Assembly: GCA_030770535.1 (NCBI GenBank)
Contig: JASVEC010000215.1
Coordinates: forward strand, 1-30,847
From: Batkoa obscura
Taxonomy: Eukaryota > Entomophthoromycota > Entomophthoromycetes > Entomophthorales > Batkoaceae
Length of the DNA stretch: 30,847 nt
Direction of reading: 5' to 3'
Below, piece after piece: positions 20,110-30,847 of this stretch. The notes beneath the pieces were generated by a model. It ran no database searches. It saw nothing but the letters and a program-made list of their open reading frames with translations, and was not told the DNA's origin. Within the stretch, counting starts at the first letter, position 1. The number at the start of each line of letters is the position of its first letter. The translations under genes and the position numbers were made by a program.

Positions 20110-21407
20110 ATGAATAAAGATATAAAAGTAATAGTCGTATTAAATAAAGTAGTAAAAATGATGTTAACAAACAAGAAAAGATTCCGGATTTATATGCACC
20201 AAAAGCGATTGCGTCATGTATAAAATTTAGTCCAAAAGATAATAGATTAGCCATTGGAGCCTTTGATAAATCAGTAATAATAGCTTCATTTTAATCAAGT
20301 TGAATTTCTAACTTTTACAAGCTTACATTATTAGAAGTGTCTGAAGATGGTCAAGAGTTCAATAAAATTGCCAATTTTTATCATACAAGGTCCCCTATGT
20401 GCCTCGATTGGAGTCCTGTAATAGTCTATACTATAGAAAAAATAAATATTTGACTTTTGTTTTAGGACGGCTCAAAATTAGCAGTTGGGGATGCTAGTGG
20501 AGCGCTTAAAATCTATGATATAGGCTCAGGATCCGTGATAGAAATTCAAGCTCATCAAGATATAATCAAAGGCATTGGATGGGTCTCGGAGATGGAGCCT
20601 TTGGTTGTTACGGCATCGTTTGATAAAACATTGAAAGTAAGGAGACAAAGTTCATCTTAAATAGTAATTAATGAGCTAAATTTTAGTATTGGAATATCTT
20701 GAGCAAAGAATGTTTAAAAACAATGCAATTAAAAGGAGAGTGTTTTACGTTAAGTGTCAAGTTTCCACTGATGGTTGTTGGTATGTCCGATAGACATATA
20801 GCAATCTTTGACCTAAATAAACCGTTTGAAATTTATAGGGTAAGAAAGAATATTTATATTTATTAAAAAATTAATTTATTATTAGGAAACTTATTGTACA
20901 TTAAAATTTCAAATAAGGGATATAGTATGCTATGATGACCCATATTATGGATTCTACACTAGCACATTGGAAGGCAGAGTGGGTTCATCCCCAATCCATC
21001 CAAAATTTATGGATAAAAGATCTACATTTAAGTGCCATTATAAAGGGAAAAAACCATGTTCGGTAAATGCAGTAGCAGTACATAAAGAAGACCAATCTTT
21101 GATTGTAACAGCAGGAAATAACAACTCATTTATTTTCTGGAATATTAAAGAAAGACAGCGAATTAATACTTATGATAATTTGCCAAATTCAGTGTTCGCA
21201 TTAAGTTTTAATCCCAATTGTAAACTGCTTGTCTATGCAGTAGGACCAGATTTTACTGAAGTAAGTGCCATTGGTTTTAAGCTAGTATAATAAATAAGTA
21301 TATATCTAATCATTATTTAGAAAGAAGAGATAAGAAATTTCAGTGAAAAACAAGGATTCGGAATTTACATTCATAAGGTTACACAAAAGGACATTAAGAT
21401 GAGTTGA
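20110..21407 (+). CDS. RAE1: Rae1/Gle2-like WD-repeat protein, mRNA export factor family, seven exons
   Basis: Rae1 docks to the nuclear pore through Nup98-type proteins and aids mRNA export and spindle function. Proposed exons are 20110-20127, 20181-20273, 20322-20417, 20466-20636, 20687-20839, 20886-21260 and 21321-21407, every intron in phase 0, giving 330 aa. The propeller order fits Rae1: KFSPKDNRLAIGAFD, then CLDWSPDGSKLAVGDASG, ASFDKTLKYWN, KFPLMVVGMSDRHIAIFDL, STLEGRVGS with FKCH, then GNNNSFIFWNIKERQR. The words EGRV, FKCH and FPLMVVG are characteristic of Rae1/Bub3; KTLKYWN and the PFEIYR region favour Rae1. It is more divergent than usual (ASFDKT for GSWDKT, a Ser-Pro insertion after EGRV). 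The first exon is only 18 bases (MNKDIK) and is the weakest part of the model. A Bub3-like role is the main alternative. Confidence 0.78.
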
Positions 21408-21869
21408 TGTTAGATATATAGTAGGAGTTTAAATTAATAGATTGCTTATATCTTGTTTAAAAAATGAAATGAATAACATAAAATTTGCCTTTTTTAACTG
21501 CTTTGTTGAAGTTTTTTTTCCAGATTATTCTATTGTAAATTAATAAGATTTATTGTTTAGCTTGAATTATATAACTTTTTAGCTGTCTATGGGGGATATT
21601 CTAATTTCAAATATCTATCTAGAACCTTGCTTTTTTTAGTAGTATATCATTTAGAGTCATAAGAAATGTATATATGGATTTATAACGGATAGCTTTTTTA
21701 ATAAGCGCACTTCATAAAATGTTCTTTTCTAAAACTTGTTCCAATAATCTCAAAACCAAAAATATAAACTAAACCACATTAAGGATAACCTTCATTTATT
21801 AGTGTTAATAGAATATAGTGATAAAAACTCAATTAGATTTAGTAATAAATATCAAAAACAAAAACAAAC
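21408..21869. other. 3' intergenic region between convergent genes
   Basis: The Rae1-like and FUSC genes end toward each other here. The sequence is AT-rich with no gene or repeat copy that I recognise. Confidence 0.5.
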
Positions 21870-24800
21870 TTAGTTATTACCCTCATCCTCATCTGAAAAA
21901 GCAATTATGTGTTCTTTAATTGGCAAACCAGTTTCTCCCACTAGTCCTGCAATATTATGCCCCAATAACTCCATATCCTCAAATAATCGTAGTAGCCCTG
22001 CCACATACGTATAAAAATAGATATGATTAAATTCTTCATGTAAATTCTTCTGATAAAAGCCGAGGGTGGTATTTGACTCTAAACGAGACCCAGTAATTCC
22101 ACTCCTAATTTCATTCTCATGTTCCAGTATTGATTGATGTAGTGGCAAACCATCGTAATTTTTGTTTTTAAACTTCTTCACTAAAGCAGACCTAATTTTC
22201 AATGTCAACTGATAATGTATAGCATGAATCGGAGGAGGATAAGGGGGCAATGGCATTTTAGAATGTAAGGCTCCAGAGAGCACATAGAAATACAAGATGA
22301 TTGAAGAGACCATAAATTTACGATAAGAATTGAACGGAAAGACTACCATTTTTTGAACATCTGGAGTGAGCTGAGATACGGCCCCAGTCATGCCAACAAG
22401 CTGATCTAGAACATCTTGCAAAATACGAATCAGTTCTGAATAGACAGGGGCCTCAAAGGGACCTTTAAGTCTAGGCTCATTCAAAGCAAATAAATGTAAA
22501 TCTTTGGCTAAAAGTACACGTTTTTGTAACTTCCGATTAAATAGACTAATTTGCGATTGTAATTTTTTTGATTCAGAAGTAGTATCTGAAGACATACATA
22601 ACGTTGCTACTTTACCAAAACTCATACCCATATCAGCTAATAAAGAAGCAATTAATTTTCTCACCTCTCTTCTAGCCACGAATGGCCAAATGGTTGAACT
22701 GACAGCCATGGATACAATTAATCCAGCTACAACGCTTGCTAAACGAAGAGAAGCAGTTATTAAAATATCGTTGTTTGAATCATGGTGATACCCCGCAAAT
22801 AAAATAGCGACATATGCAATCAATCCATTGAATCCAACTTTAGCATAACTTGTAGTAACCAGACAATACCAATTTGGAACTAAATAAATCCAAATCATAA
22901 CAATAAGTAAATAAATATTCTTTGTGTTGTCACTTGCTAAGAAGGTCAGATAACCCCAAATTGCACCTATAATCGTACCGATCAAACGAGTTACACCTAG
23001 TTTTAAGGTGCCTCCAACAGTTTGGTTCATAATTAGCATGGCTGAAATAGCACCCCATATACCTCGGATTGATATATAATACGGCGAAAATCTTGGTATA
23101 TAAGCTGGAAACGTAAATAGACCTGTCACTAAAACTAATTTGAATGCAAATTTAACTTCAAAAGTATTCAGCAATTCCATTGTCTCCCAGAGGTTAGATC
23201 GAATGCTAGTAATTAATTTTTGAGATTTACTGGGTTCAGAATCACTTTTAAGACCATTTCTTGTATAATATTCTGACTTAGACCAAGATTGAGCTGGTAA
23301 TGCTATAGGGTCATTTTTATTCCTTTGAATTTCGGCTTCTATTTTTTAATTAGTTGGTTTTAAAGTAATAAAAATAGCTGATTACCTCTCATGCTTTTTT
23401 CATATTCAGAATTGGCATCTTTAATGATATCATTAGCGTTAGTTTCATTAGACTCATATTGCCTAGGATCTCCTGATAACCTATATCCCTTTAACCATTT
23501 TACCCATGTAATGTTTGGTCTCCACAATCTTTTTTGTTTTGATAAAGTGGGTAGGCCAGAGTTCAAAAATCCAGATTGTTTACTTATATATGGTCTTAAC
23601 GATAAAAAGATTTCTTCTTCTTTCAAAAAGTCAATAATGCATTTGGAAAACTCTCGAATAGAAAAGATGCCTGAAAACACAACAAGCATGGGTTCTGGAA
23701 AAGGGGAATGTAAATGAGGTGCAACCAACAATTCCTTATGAATTAATTTAAGACACCTTCCTTCTGCAAGTTCAAATTCCAAGATTGCCTCTTTTAATTT
23801 TACAATCATATCGTTTAAATCTTCCGGTCTACTATTCTTTCCGCCCTGGATATTATGTGGACATTCTCCTTCTGAAAACTCGTTTAAAGCTTCACAATCA
23901 CAACAATGCTTCGGCTTTTTTTCCTTTTCTGATTTTACTTCATTTTCATTAACCAATAGTTCTTTTGCTAATTTAATGGCTTCAGAGCATGCCTCACTCA
24001 TTTTAACTAAAGGTGCACTTACAATATGCAGTATATCGTGGATCAAATCCCTTGTCAATACTGGATCAATCTCAGGTGGCATAGACATAATATCGCCATC
24101 TAAATTACTTAAACTAAGAACAGATGGAGATGGAGATAATGAAAATGCTTTTAGCTCCGTGCTTGAGTTATTCCTTGTAGTTGCCGGGCTAATGTCCTCA
24201 TTATCTGTTTTCCTTAAACTAAGTAGCTGTCTTTGCCTTTTAACAGCTAAATTAAGACCACCTAAATGTTGCTGTAATAAAAGAGAAAGATTGATTAAAG
24301 CTTTATAATCGTCTGGAGGATGGATGGAATAAGTACATTCATATCTTGCTTCCCTACCAGCTTTAACTAGAGCAGAAACAGTAGTGATTAAATGCGAATG
24401 AAGCCCTTCCAAATCATGAGGCATTGTACTTAAAGTATCAGGCTTTAAAAGAAAACAGTTTGAAAGTAAGTTTAAATTTGAATGAAGTGACTCTAAAGTA
24501 AGATCAAGCGAATCCTTAAGATTCCGAGAGGCTGATTCAGGCCATAAAGCAGCATTAACGAGGGTGCTGATACCTGTACCCACAATCGATGGCAATACAA
24601 CCAAACCAAAAGCGCCAAGCGTAAAAGTATCTACTCCAAATGGTACTTCAGTAAGACTAATTAATATGACAATATTGTTTAAAGTGAGAGGTACGCTTAA
24701 TTTTGGAAATTTAGTTTTAATATAACCAGATACAAATAAATAAGCATAAAGAAATAAGGCTAATATAAAGGATCCATCTAGTACCACATTACCTTCATTA

Positions 24801-25743
24801 TCGCTAACTACGTAGCTCTTATTAAATAGAATATAAAAACCAAACGCTATCATATAAACCAGAGCCCCTATCAAATAACATACGCATGCCAATAGTGCAG
24901 TTTCTAACTGTCCGCCTACAGTCCTACACGAGTCAAAAATAATGGTAGAAATAGTCGATATATAGACAACTGGACCTAGAGCCTCTCGAGCCGGAGTAAT
25001 GATAACTAATAAATTAGTTAAAAAGAAAGCAATCGATGACTTTACAATTCTTTTAAATAGTACCGGGTTTACTGAACGTCTCCCCTTTTTTAAAAATTGT
25101 AACATCCTTCTTATCCACGTGTTTTCTGAGTCTGTTAATGATGGAGGATTGTTTTTATTTGGTGATTTTGCTATAGCTGGTAATGGCATTTCAAAATTTG
25201 TTATTACTGTTTGAGTGGTCATTTGGTTTCTCTCTTTATTATTTTGATCCATTTCTTGATTGTTAAGATTCTGCTCACTTGCTGTCGAAGTTGTTATCGT
25301 GGGTGTACTATCGATAATACTACTAACTGTTTTTACAGGATGGCTTTTTTTATTTCCTATGGCAAATAAGTCTTGAGATGAGGTTGTGCTAGACTCAAGG
25401 CCCTTCTTTTCTATGTTTTTTAAGTTTAACCCATAAATATTATTAGTAGAAGCTTTTGGAAGCGCTTTTGAAGTTTCTCTAAAAGGAACAACTATAAGTC
25501 AAAGATTTTTATATTACATGATTTATTAAGCACATGAACTGCTACTATCCATTTATCTTGGATTTGTTACCTTTCACTTTCTTTATGTGGAATACTATTA
25601 TTTAACGTAGAATCTAAAGAAGTTTTTCGCAACCTAAAATTGTATGGTGAACCTGGTAATGAGTGGGCTATTGAATCCACCCCAACTTTACTGAGTTTTA
25701 ATCTTGAAAATGGCGAACTTGATATCGGGGATTCCTTACTCAT
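21870..25743 (-). CDS. FUSC / DUF2421 family multispan membrane protein (Bre4-like), 1,244 aa, three exons
   Basis: Belongs to the aromatic-acid-exporter-like FUSC family that includes yeast Bre4. The substrate is not established and the protein is expected in an internal or plasma membrane. Exons are 25571-25743, 23386-25478 and 21870-23338. The introns (92 and 47 bases) keep phase and join what look like two separate frames into one protein. Residues 1-190 are a Ser/Thr/Asn-rich cytosolic tail. A first membrane block lies at about 205-365 (SIAFFLTNLLVIITP, ALLACVCYLIGALVYMIAFG). A long soluble part at about 370-800 contains CCDCEALNEFSEGEC. A second membrane block lies at about 820-975 (AISAMLIMNQTVGGTLKLG, GLIAYVAILFAGYHH), and an acidic C-terminal domain follows. 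This two-block layout is typical of the family. The first ATG with a spliceable exon is at 25743. Confidence 0.87.
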
Positions 25744-26225
25744 TAAAACAAATATAAAAATCAAAAAAGATCATTTTTGACCACTGCTTATAATTTATTA
25801 TCAATTCTTCTTGAGTTTAAGCTGTTCTATAAACGGAAATAAGATAATTAAATGACACTTTAGTTTTTAAGTTGAGTGATAACAAAAGTAAATGAGTAAA
25901 CATTTGAAGGAGAAAAAAAACTTTAACTTCAAGTTCATTTTATATTTATTATTTTAAGGTTTTTGTGTTTATAGAAGACACATTATTAGAAACAAGATTT
26001 TTAATTTAATGAACAATTTAATTTAGTTTTAAAAAAGTACCTTTTAAAGGTACATAAGATCAAAGAGTTCATTGACTAATCCATGTTATGAAATCATTTG
26101 AAAATTTTAAATTAGTTATTTCCCATAGTTAGTAAAAAATTCAAATACTGGATTTTAAGTTGAACTTAAATTGTTAACCTTTTGAATAAGATACAAATGT
26201 AAACCTTAGATATAGATTTTTAAGG
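25744..26225. other. Upstream region of the FUSC gene
   Basis: About 480 AT-rich bases with no gene or repeat copy seen. It includes the FUSC promoter, for which I recognise no motif. Confidence 0.4.
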
Positions 26226-26319
26226 TATGGAGGATGTATTGTTAATAATTTTACTAATAATTTTCTTCTCAAATTGCACTCAAAAAACGAAAAAAACGAA
26301 ACCAAAAAACATCTCTGTA
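26226..26319 (-). mobile_element. MITE copy 11 (family C)
   Basis: Reverse orientation, about 94 bp, from TATGGAGGATGTATTG to AAAAAACATCTCTGTA. It is more decayed than most copies, with several short deletions, and the core reads TTGCACTCAAAAAACG. Confidence 0.72.
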
Positions 26320-26681
26320 TAATAAAAATATAAAATAAACAAAACAAAGATAGAAATAGTGATGACTTTTTAAATATAAGAAATAAATAATATAAGTAAT
26401 TAAAATAATGAAATTATAACAATTAATAAGTTGTTTTATATTACTACGATTTCAGTATTATTATAATTAAGCTGCAAAAAACAAATGGTAGTAAATAGTT
26501 TAATTATAAATTGAAAAATTAGCTACTAGCTAATATAGATTTCTGAACCAAAAAATAGTGTGCGATAAATAATAAATTATATAAAATGCAGAAAAAATAA
26601 CTTATATTAAGTTTCCAGCTTCCATATTATTTAAATAAAATTTCATCTTATAAATAATTGTAATAAAAAATTAGCTAATAA
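26320..26681. other. AT-rich spacer between MITE copies
   Basis: About 360 bases with no open frame of interest and no recognisable repeat. Confidence 0.4.
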
Positions 26682-26785
26682 TATGTGAGTGTTTTTTTTG
26701 ACTTCATTGCTTTTTCATGTTTTAAGCGCTATTTAAGCGGAAAATTTGGTAGTAAAATTCTCAAACATAAAAATACACCCCCATA
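26682..26785 (+). mobile_element. MITE copy 12 (family C)
   Basis: 104 bp from TATGTGAGTGTTTTTTTTG to AATACACCCCCATA with the core TTAAGCGCTATTTAAGCGG. It ends about 27 bases before the 5' end of the outer transposon copy. Confidence 0.87.
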
Positions 26786-26864
26786 TATTTATAAATTATT
26801 TTTATAATCTATATAATAGGACTGTCCAAGTTGGTTTCAGAATTTACTTAGAAATTAATCCAAA

Positions 26865-26960
26865 TAGCGATGTATTTTTTTGTTTAAGGATTTTACAACC
26901 TTTCCATTCAAGTAGCGCTCAAAAATGGAAAAAGTAATGAAATCAAAAAAATCATCCCCA
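26865..26960 (-). mobile_element. MITE copy 13 (family C), inside transposon A3
   Basis: Reverse orientation, about 96 bp, from TAGCGATGTATTTTTTTG to AAAAAATCATCCCCA. It interrupts the A3 leader at AATTAATCCAAA, and the alignment to the inner copy resumes at AATTTTAAATT. Confidence 0.8.
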
Positions 26961-27198
26961 AATTTTAAATTTTAAATTTATGTCTTTAATGTGATGGTTA
27001 AATCTAAAAAGCCTAAAATTAAATCTCTTTATTTAAAACTTATTTTAATTGTTTCCTTTTCTTAAATAGTTAATTTTTCTAACTATGTGTTTCATGTTAT
27101 CTCTGTTAAATATTCAATAAATATCTAATAAATATTTAATATGTAACTATATAATTATATAATTATATAAATACAGTTATTTGACTTTATTTCTTGTT

Positions 27199-27226
27199 AA
27201 AATAAAATAAAATAAAATAAAATAAA
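27199..27226 (+). repeat. Short AAAAT tandem repeat before the transposase ATG
   Basis: About six pentamer units of AAAAT lead directly into the transposase start codon. The inner copy has the same tract in reverse at 30430-30457, so it is part of the family leader. Confidence 0.8.
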
Positions 27227-28267
27227 ATGCAAACTTTCATAACGAAACTTCGAAATGGAATTTTTGAAAATTTTAATACAATAGGGAGGAGTACACAATA
27301 CAAACATTGTAATTCATTTACATCAATTTTAAGAACTACTTATAACAATCCAAGGTTTATGGAATTTTATAATAAAACAAAACAAAGAAAAGATATATTA
27401 TCAAAGTTTACTATCGATAATAATAAACTTAATCAAGTAATGTATAAAATTAGTGCTTTAAGGGAAACAGGAAACAAAAATCAGCAAGTAGCGTTATTAT
27501 CAACTATAGCTTCAGTATATTCTTTTGATGAATATAAGAATTTTGGATTTAGTATAAACAGAAATCAATATGATTATTCAAAAATAAGTAATAATAATAA
27601 AATATCAACATTAAAACCTATTATTAAAAATACAAAAAAAATTAAAGATGACCAAATTGAAACTATTGTACAATATTTACCAAATGATTCAACTATTTCA
27701 TCAAGATTTAATAAAAAAAATAATGATAGTAAATATTCATCAGATAATATATATATATTAAATAAAAGTAGAAGAATGATATATAGTAAATATTTGAATA
27801 ACCTAAGAGATAAAGCAGAGCTAGGTCAACATTTTTTAAATATATACCAAGTAATTTTAAAAATCCAGCAAGAAAAACGGATCTATGTAATATATGTACC
27901 CAGTATACAGTTAGAAAAAAGTTATTTGAAAATAAAATAAATACAGCAATAAAAAACAAAGCAGAGATAGAAGAAATTCTAAATGAAGAAGAAAAATTAT
28001 ACAAATTACATAAATTCTGTGTTGATACTCAAAAAAACACATTTAATGAAACTATTAAAAATTAAGTAATAGAAGTTGTATAATAATTTTAGATTTTGAA
28101 CAAAATATGGAAATAAGAACAAGATCAGATTCAATAAATCTAGATCATTATAACAAATAAACTATATCAGTATTAGGCTTTGGTGTATTATATTCAAAAG
28201 ATGATAAAACAATAGGCAAAGTTTACTTTGATTATTTATCTGAAATATTGAATCATGATTCAGCATA
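27227..28267 (+). pseudogene. Family A transposase, N-terminal half, outer copy A3
   Basis: Starts with ATG right after an AAAAT tract. The first 237 codons are open: a basic, Asn/Lys-rich N-terminal region with KISALRETGNKNQQVALLS and YSSDNIYILNKSRRMIYS. Near 27845 the frame shifts, and the continuing frame gives PARKTDLCNICTQY, a CxxC metal-knuckle word, then a Lys/Glu-rich helix and HKFCVDTQKNTFNE. A stop at about 28063 and another near 28158 follow. The last part carries the ILDFEQNMEI segment with the first putative catalytic Asp. It ends where the inner element is inserted. The N-terminal half is the best preserved in the window. Confidence 0.75.
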
Positions 28268-30738
28268 TGGGGTTGTCTGAATTAGTTTCATTATTTTATC
28301 CAATTTTTGAAAAATTTTGTATTTTAAAAACTTCGCTTAAAATTCTATAAAATCACATCTTTTATTAAAAAAACAAAAGTACCCAAACACAGTTTTAAAT
28401 CATTCTATTGTAGTTTATACTCCAAGTTAGTTGAATTTCTACTAGATATTAAATATATATTCTTATAAAACTTTATTGAGAAATGTTTATTATCGACTGG
28501 CTTTATAACCAACATTGTAGATTTGTTATTAAATAAATAATCTATTTTAATGCTATAATTACATTATTAATATATTGCCAAGTTAATAAATAGCTGGATG
28601 GGAGGGAGTGGTTAGCCCCAGAACTATAATTAACCATCCCTATATAGTACAAGTAATAATAGTTTTTACATATTATTACAGTTACTTGTTCTTTGACTAT
28701 TTATTAACTTAGCTATTAATAACTTAAGTAATCTTGACATTTAACAATCTATTTCTATCATTCAACAAACTACTTACTTGCTTAGTAAATATCGAAATTT
28801 TTAAATTCTCTGTTATCTTCGTAAGGTAAGCTGGGATCGATCTTTTAATTTTTCTGTTTTCTATAGACTCTATAACTTTAATTGGAACTATATCGCTTTT
28901 TTTTGATGTATCAGATACTGGATAACAATGTAGTTTATTGTTATGTTTAATAAAGTGTAAATACTTCTTAATGCCCTGCATCTCTATTATTCTTTTTGTA
29001 TTTTTGTTTCTTTTATACTTTTTAAAAATTATATCTGTTTTCCCATTATTAATAGTCGAGTTATTAATTTTTATTATGCTCACAAATAAAAGCCTCAAAT
29101 CTTGAAATTAATTGATCGATATCTTCTATTTTACCTAACGCTTCAAAACTACTTTTCCATTTTGAAAGGTTCCCAAAATGTCCATCAACTATACTTTTTC
29201 CACGATGCTCAGCAAAAAAATTAAGATTAACATTCAAACTACTATTTATTTTATGAATTTCTTTAAACATATAGTGTAGAAACCCTTGGGATCTAAAATG
29301 ATTTCCTGTATCTGCCCATATATTAATTTTTGTAAACTTTTTAAATAGAAGCTCTGTAGAGATTAAATCAATTAAACAATCTCCTGCATATGCTGAATCA
29401 TGATTCAATATTTCAGATAAATAATCAAAGTAAACTTTGCCTATTGTTTTATCATCTTTTAAATATAAAACACCAAAGCCTAATACTGATATAGCTTGTT
29501 TATTATAATGATCTAGATTTATTGAATCTGGTCTTGTCCCTATTTCCATGTTTTGTTTAAAATCTAAAACTATTATACAACTTTTACTATTTAATTTTTT
29601 AATAGTTTCATTAAATGTGTTTTTTTGAGTATCAACACAGAATTTATGTAATTTGTATAATTTTTCTTCTTTGTTGAAAATTTCTTCTATCTCTGCTTTG
29701 TTTTTTGCTGTATTTATTTTATTTTCAAATAACTTTTTTCTAACTGTATACTGGGTACATATATTACATAGATCCGTTTTTCTTGCTGGATTTTTGAAAT
29801 TACTTGGTATTATTTAAAAAATGTTGACCTAGCTCTGCTTTATCTCTTAGGTTATTCAAATATTTACTATATATCATTCTTCTACTTTTATTTAATATAT
29901 ATATATTATCTGATGAATATTTACTATCATTATTTTTTTTATTAAATCTTGATGAAATAGTTGAATCATTGGTAAATATTGTATGATAGTTTCAATTTGG
30001 TCATCTTTAATTTTTTTGTATTTTTAATAATAGGTTTTAATGTTGATATTTTATTATTATTACTTGTTTTTGAATAATCATATTGATTTCTATTTATATT
30101 AAACCCAAAACTCTTACATTCATCAAAAGAATATACTGAAGCTATAGTTGATAATAACGCTACTTGCTGATTTTGTTTCCTGTTTCCCTTAAAGCACTAA
30201 TTTTATACATTACTTGATTAAGTTTATTATTATCGATAGTAAACTTTGATAATATATCTTTTCTTTGTTTTATTTTTATTATAAAAATTCCATAAACCTT
30301 GGGTTGTTATAAGTAGCTCTTAAAATTGATGTAAAATGAATTACAATGTTTATATTGTGTACTCCTCCCTATATTGTATTGAAGTTTTCAAAAATTCCAT
30401 TTCGAAGTTTAGTTATGAAAGTTTTGCATTTTATTTTATTTTATTTTATTTTAACAAGAAATAAAGTCAAATAACTGTATTTATATAATTATGTATTTAT
30501 ATAATTATATAATCATATAGCTATATATTATATATCTGTTAAATATCCAACAGAACTAAGATAAAATACATAGTTAGGAAAATTAGCTATTTAAGAAAAG
30601 GAAACAATTAAATAAGTTTTTAAATAGAGACATTTAATTTAGGCTTTTTAGATTTAACCGTTATAATTGGACACAAACTTGAATTTTAAATTTGGATTCA
30701 TTTCTAGTAGATTCTGAAAACCAATTAGGACAGCCCCA
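28268..30738 (-). mobile_element. Family A DNA transposon, inner copy A4, nearly full length (2,471 bp)
   Basis: Bounded by inverted termini TGGGGTTGTCTGAATTAG (left) and CTAATTAGGACAGCCCCA read as TGGGGCTGTCCTAATTGG from the right. TA lies at both edges (28266-28267 and 30739-30740), suggesting a TA target duplication. On the minus strand the order is 5' terminus, a leader of about 300 bases, the transposase frame from 30429, a 3' UTR holding GGATGGGAGGGAGTGG and a GGTTAG...TTAACC hairpin, and the 3' terminus. It is inserted in the opposite orientation into copy A3. It is the reference copy for the family, though its transposase frame is interrupted. Confidence 0.85.
28724..30429 (-). pseudogene. 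Family A transposase, inner copy A4 (putative RNase H-fold DDE type)
   Basis: Open from about 29800 to 29064 and carrying the whole putative catalytic core: DLCNICTQY knuckle, then LDFKQNMEIG (first Asp), SVLGFGVLYLK, LNHDSAYAGDCLIDL, INIWADTGNHFRSQGF (second Asp), and NFFAEHRGKSIVDGHFG (third acidic residue, either Glu or Asp). A basic tail follows in another frame, 28724-29098, with KKYLHFIKHNNKLHCYPVSD. Single-base shifts break it soon after the ATG (an extra A in the fourth codon region), near 29815 and at about 29066. I do not recognise the superfamily. The ordered acidic residues and TIR context support a cut-and-paste transposase; the catalytic assignment is inference. Confidence 0.75.
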
Positions 30739-30847
30739 TATGGAGATAGTTAATTATAGTTCTGGGGCTAACCACTCCCTCCCATCCAGCTATTTATTAA
30801 CTTGGCAATATATTAATAATGTAATTATAGCATTAAAATATATTATT
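30739..30847 (+). mobile_element. Resumed 3' UTR of outer transposon copy A3 (runs off the window)
   Basis: Sequence from GGAGATAGTTAATTATAG to the window end matches, in + orientation, the family A 3' UTR that appears reversed at 28540-28645, including CCACTCCCTCCCATCC and GGCAATATATTAATAATG. It is therefore the continuation of A3 beyond the inserted inner copy. Confidence 0.7.

Larger units (their letters stand above)
26812..28267 (+). mobile_element. Family A DNA transposon, outer copy A3 (5' part), broken
   Basis: Starts with a decayed terminus reading GGACTGTCCAAGTTGG and continues CAGAATTTACTTAG, matching the 5' end of the inner copy (read on the minus strand from 30738). It contains MITE copy 13, a leader, the transposase N-terminal half from 27227, and the region up to GATTCAGCATA, where the inner copy is inserted. 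Its 3' UTR seems to resume at 30741. About 0.75 kb of catalytic and tail coding sequence expected between these two parts is absent. Confidence 0.8.

Noticed and set aside
23391-24308. Two + strand frames of about 110 codons inside the FUSC gene
   Set aside because: Antisense shadows of the long FUSC exon.
26746-26937. 63-codon + strand frame near the outer transposon end
   Set aside because: It crosses two MITE copies and the transposon terminus, so it cannot be a conserved gene.
27708-28004. 98-codon minus-strand frame in the outer transposon copy
   Set aside because: Antisense to the transposase N-terminal frame, which is shared by another copy.

Overview
The window looks like nuclear DNA of an early-diverging filamentous fungus. 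It is very AT-rich, uses the standard code, and its genes carry many short GT-AG introns (about 45-60 nt, ending in TTTAG or AAAG). The gene set is fungal: an nrc-2/Fpk1-type kinase with the DFD signature, a three-KH Rnc1/Pbp2-like protein, a Bre4-like FUSC/DUF2421 membrane protein, and a divergent F-box protein beside a decayed fungal-type transcription factor. AT content, intron style and F-box type suggest an Entomophthoromycotina-like fungus such as Conidiobolus. That placement is inference.

Layout. 1-4,412: a small palindrome-like MITE, a long empty AT stretch, a 14-exon AGC kinase on +, a pyrimidine-rich 3' flank and a second MITE. 4,413-7,741: a decayed zinc-cluster-type transcription factor on -, then an intact F-box gene on +. 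8,793-11,536: the KH gene on + and a UDP-glucose 4-epimerase on - in tail-to-tail order. 11,935-18,180: a repeat island of two old copies of one DNA transposon, each pierced by MITEs and by a second, 464-bp TG...CA element. 18,734-21,407: RPL38 and a Rae1/Gle2-like WD protein, both + and both only visible after splicing. 21,870-25,743: one 1,244-residue FUSC protein on -. 26,226-30,847: more MITEs and a nested pair of the same DNA transposon in opposite orientation.

The host genes are ordinary housekeeping genes with no sign of a joint operon-like function. The distinctive content is the transposon community. A roughly 2.47-kb TIR element (here family A) encodes a transposase with a CxxC knuckle and an RNase H-like core (DF, WAD, AEHRGKS, DGHFG motifs) that I cannot place in a named superfamily. 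Around 13 copies of a roughly 105-bp MITE share its outer terminus TATGGGGnTGT and probably its TA target, so family A or a relative may mobilise them. A third repeat (family B, perhaps a solo LTR) is inserted in family A with a clear 4-bp target duplication.
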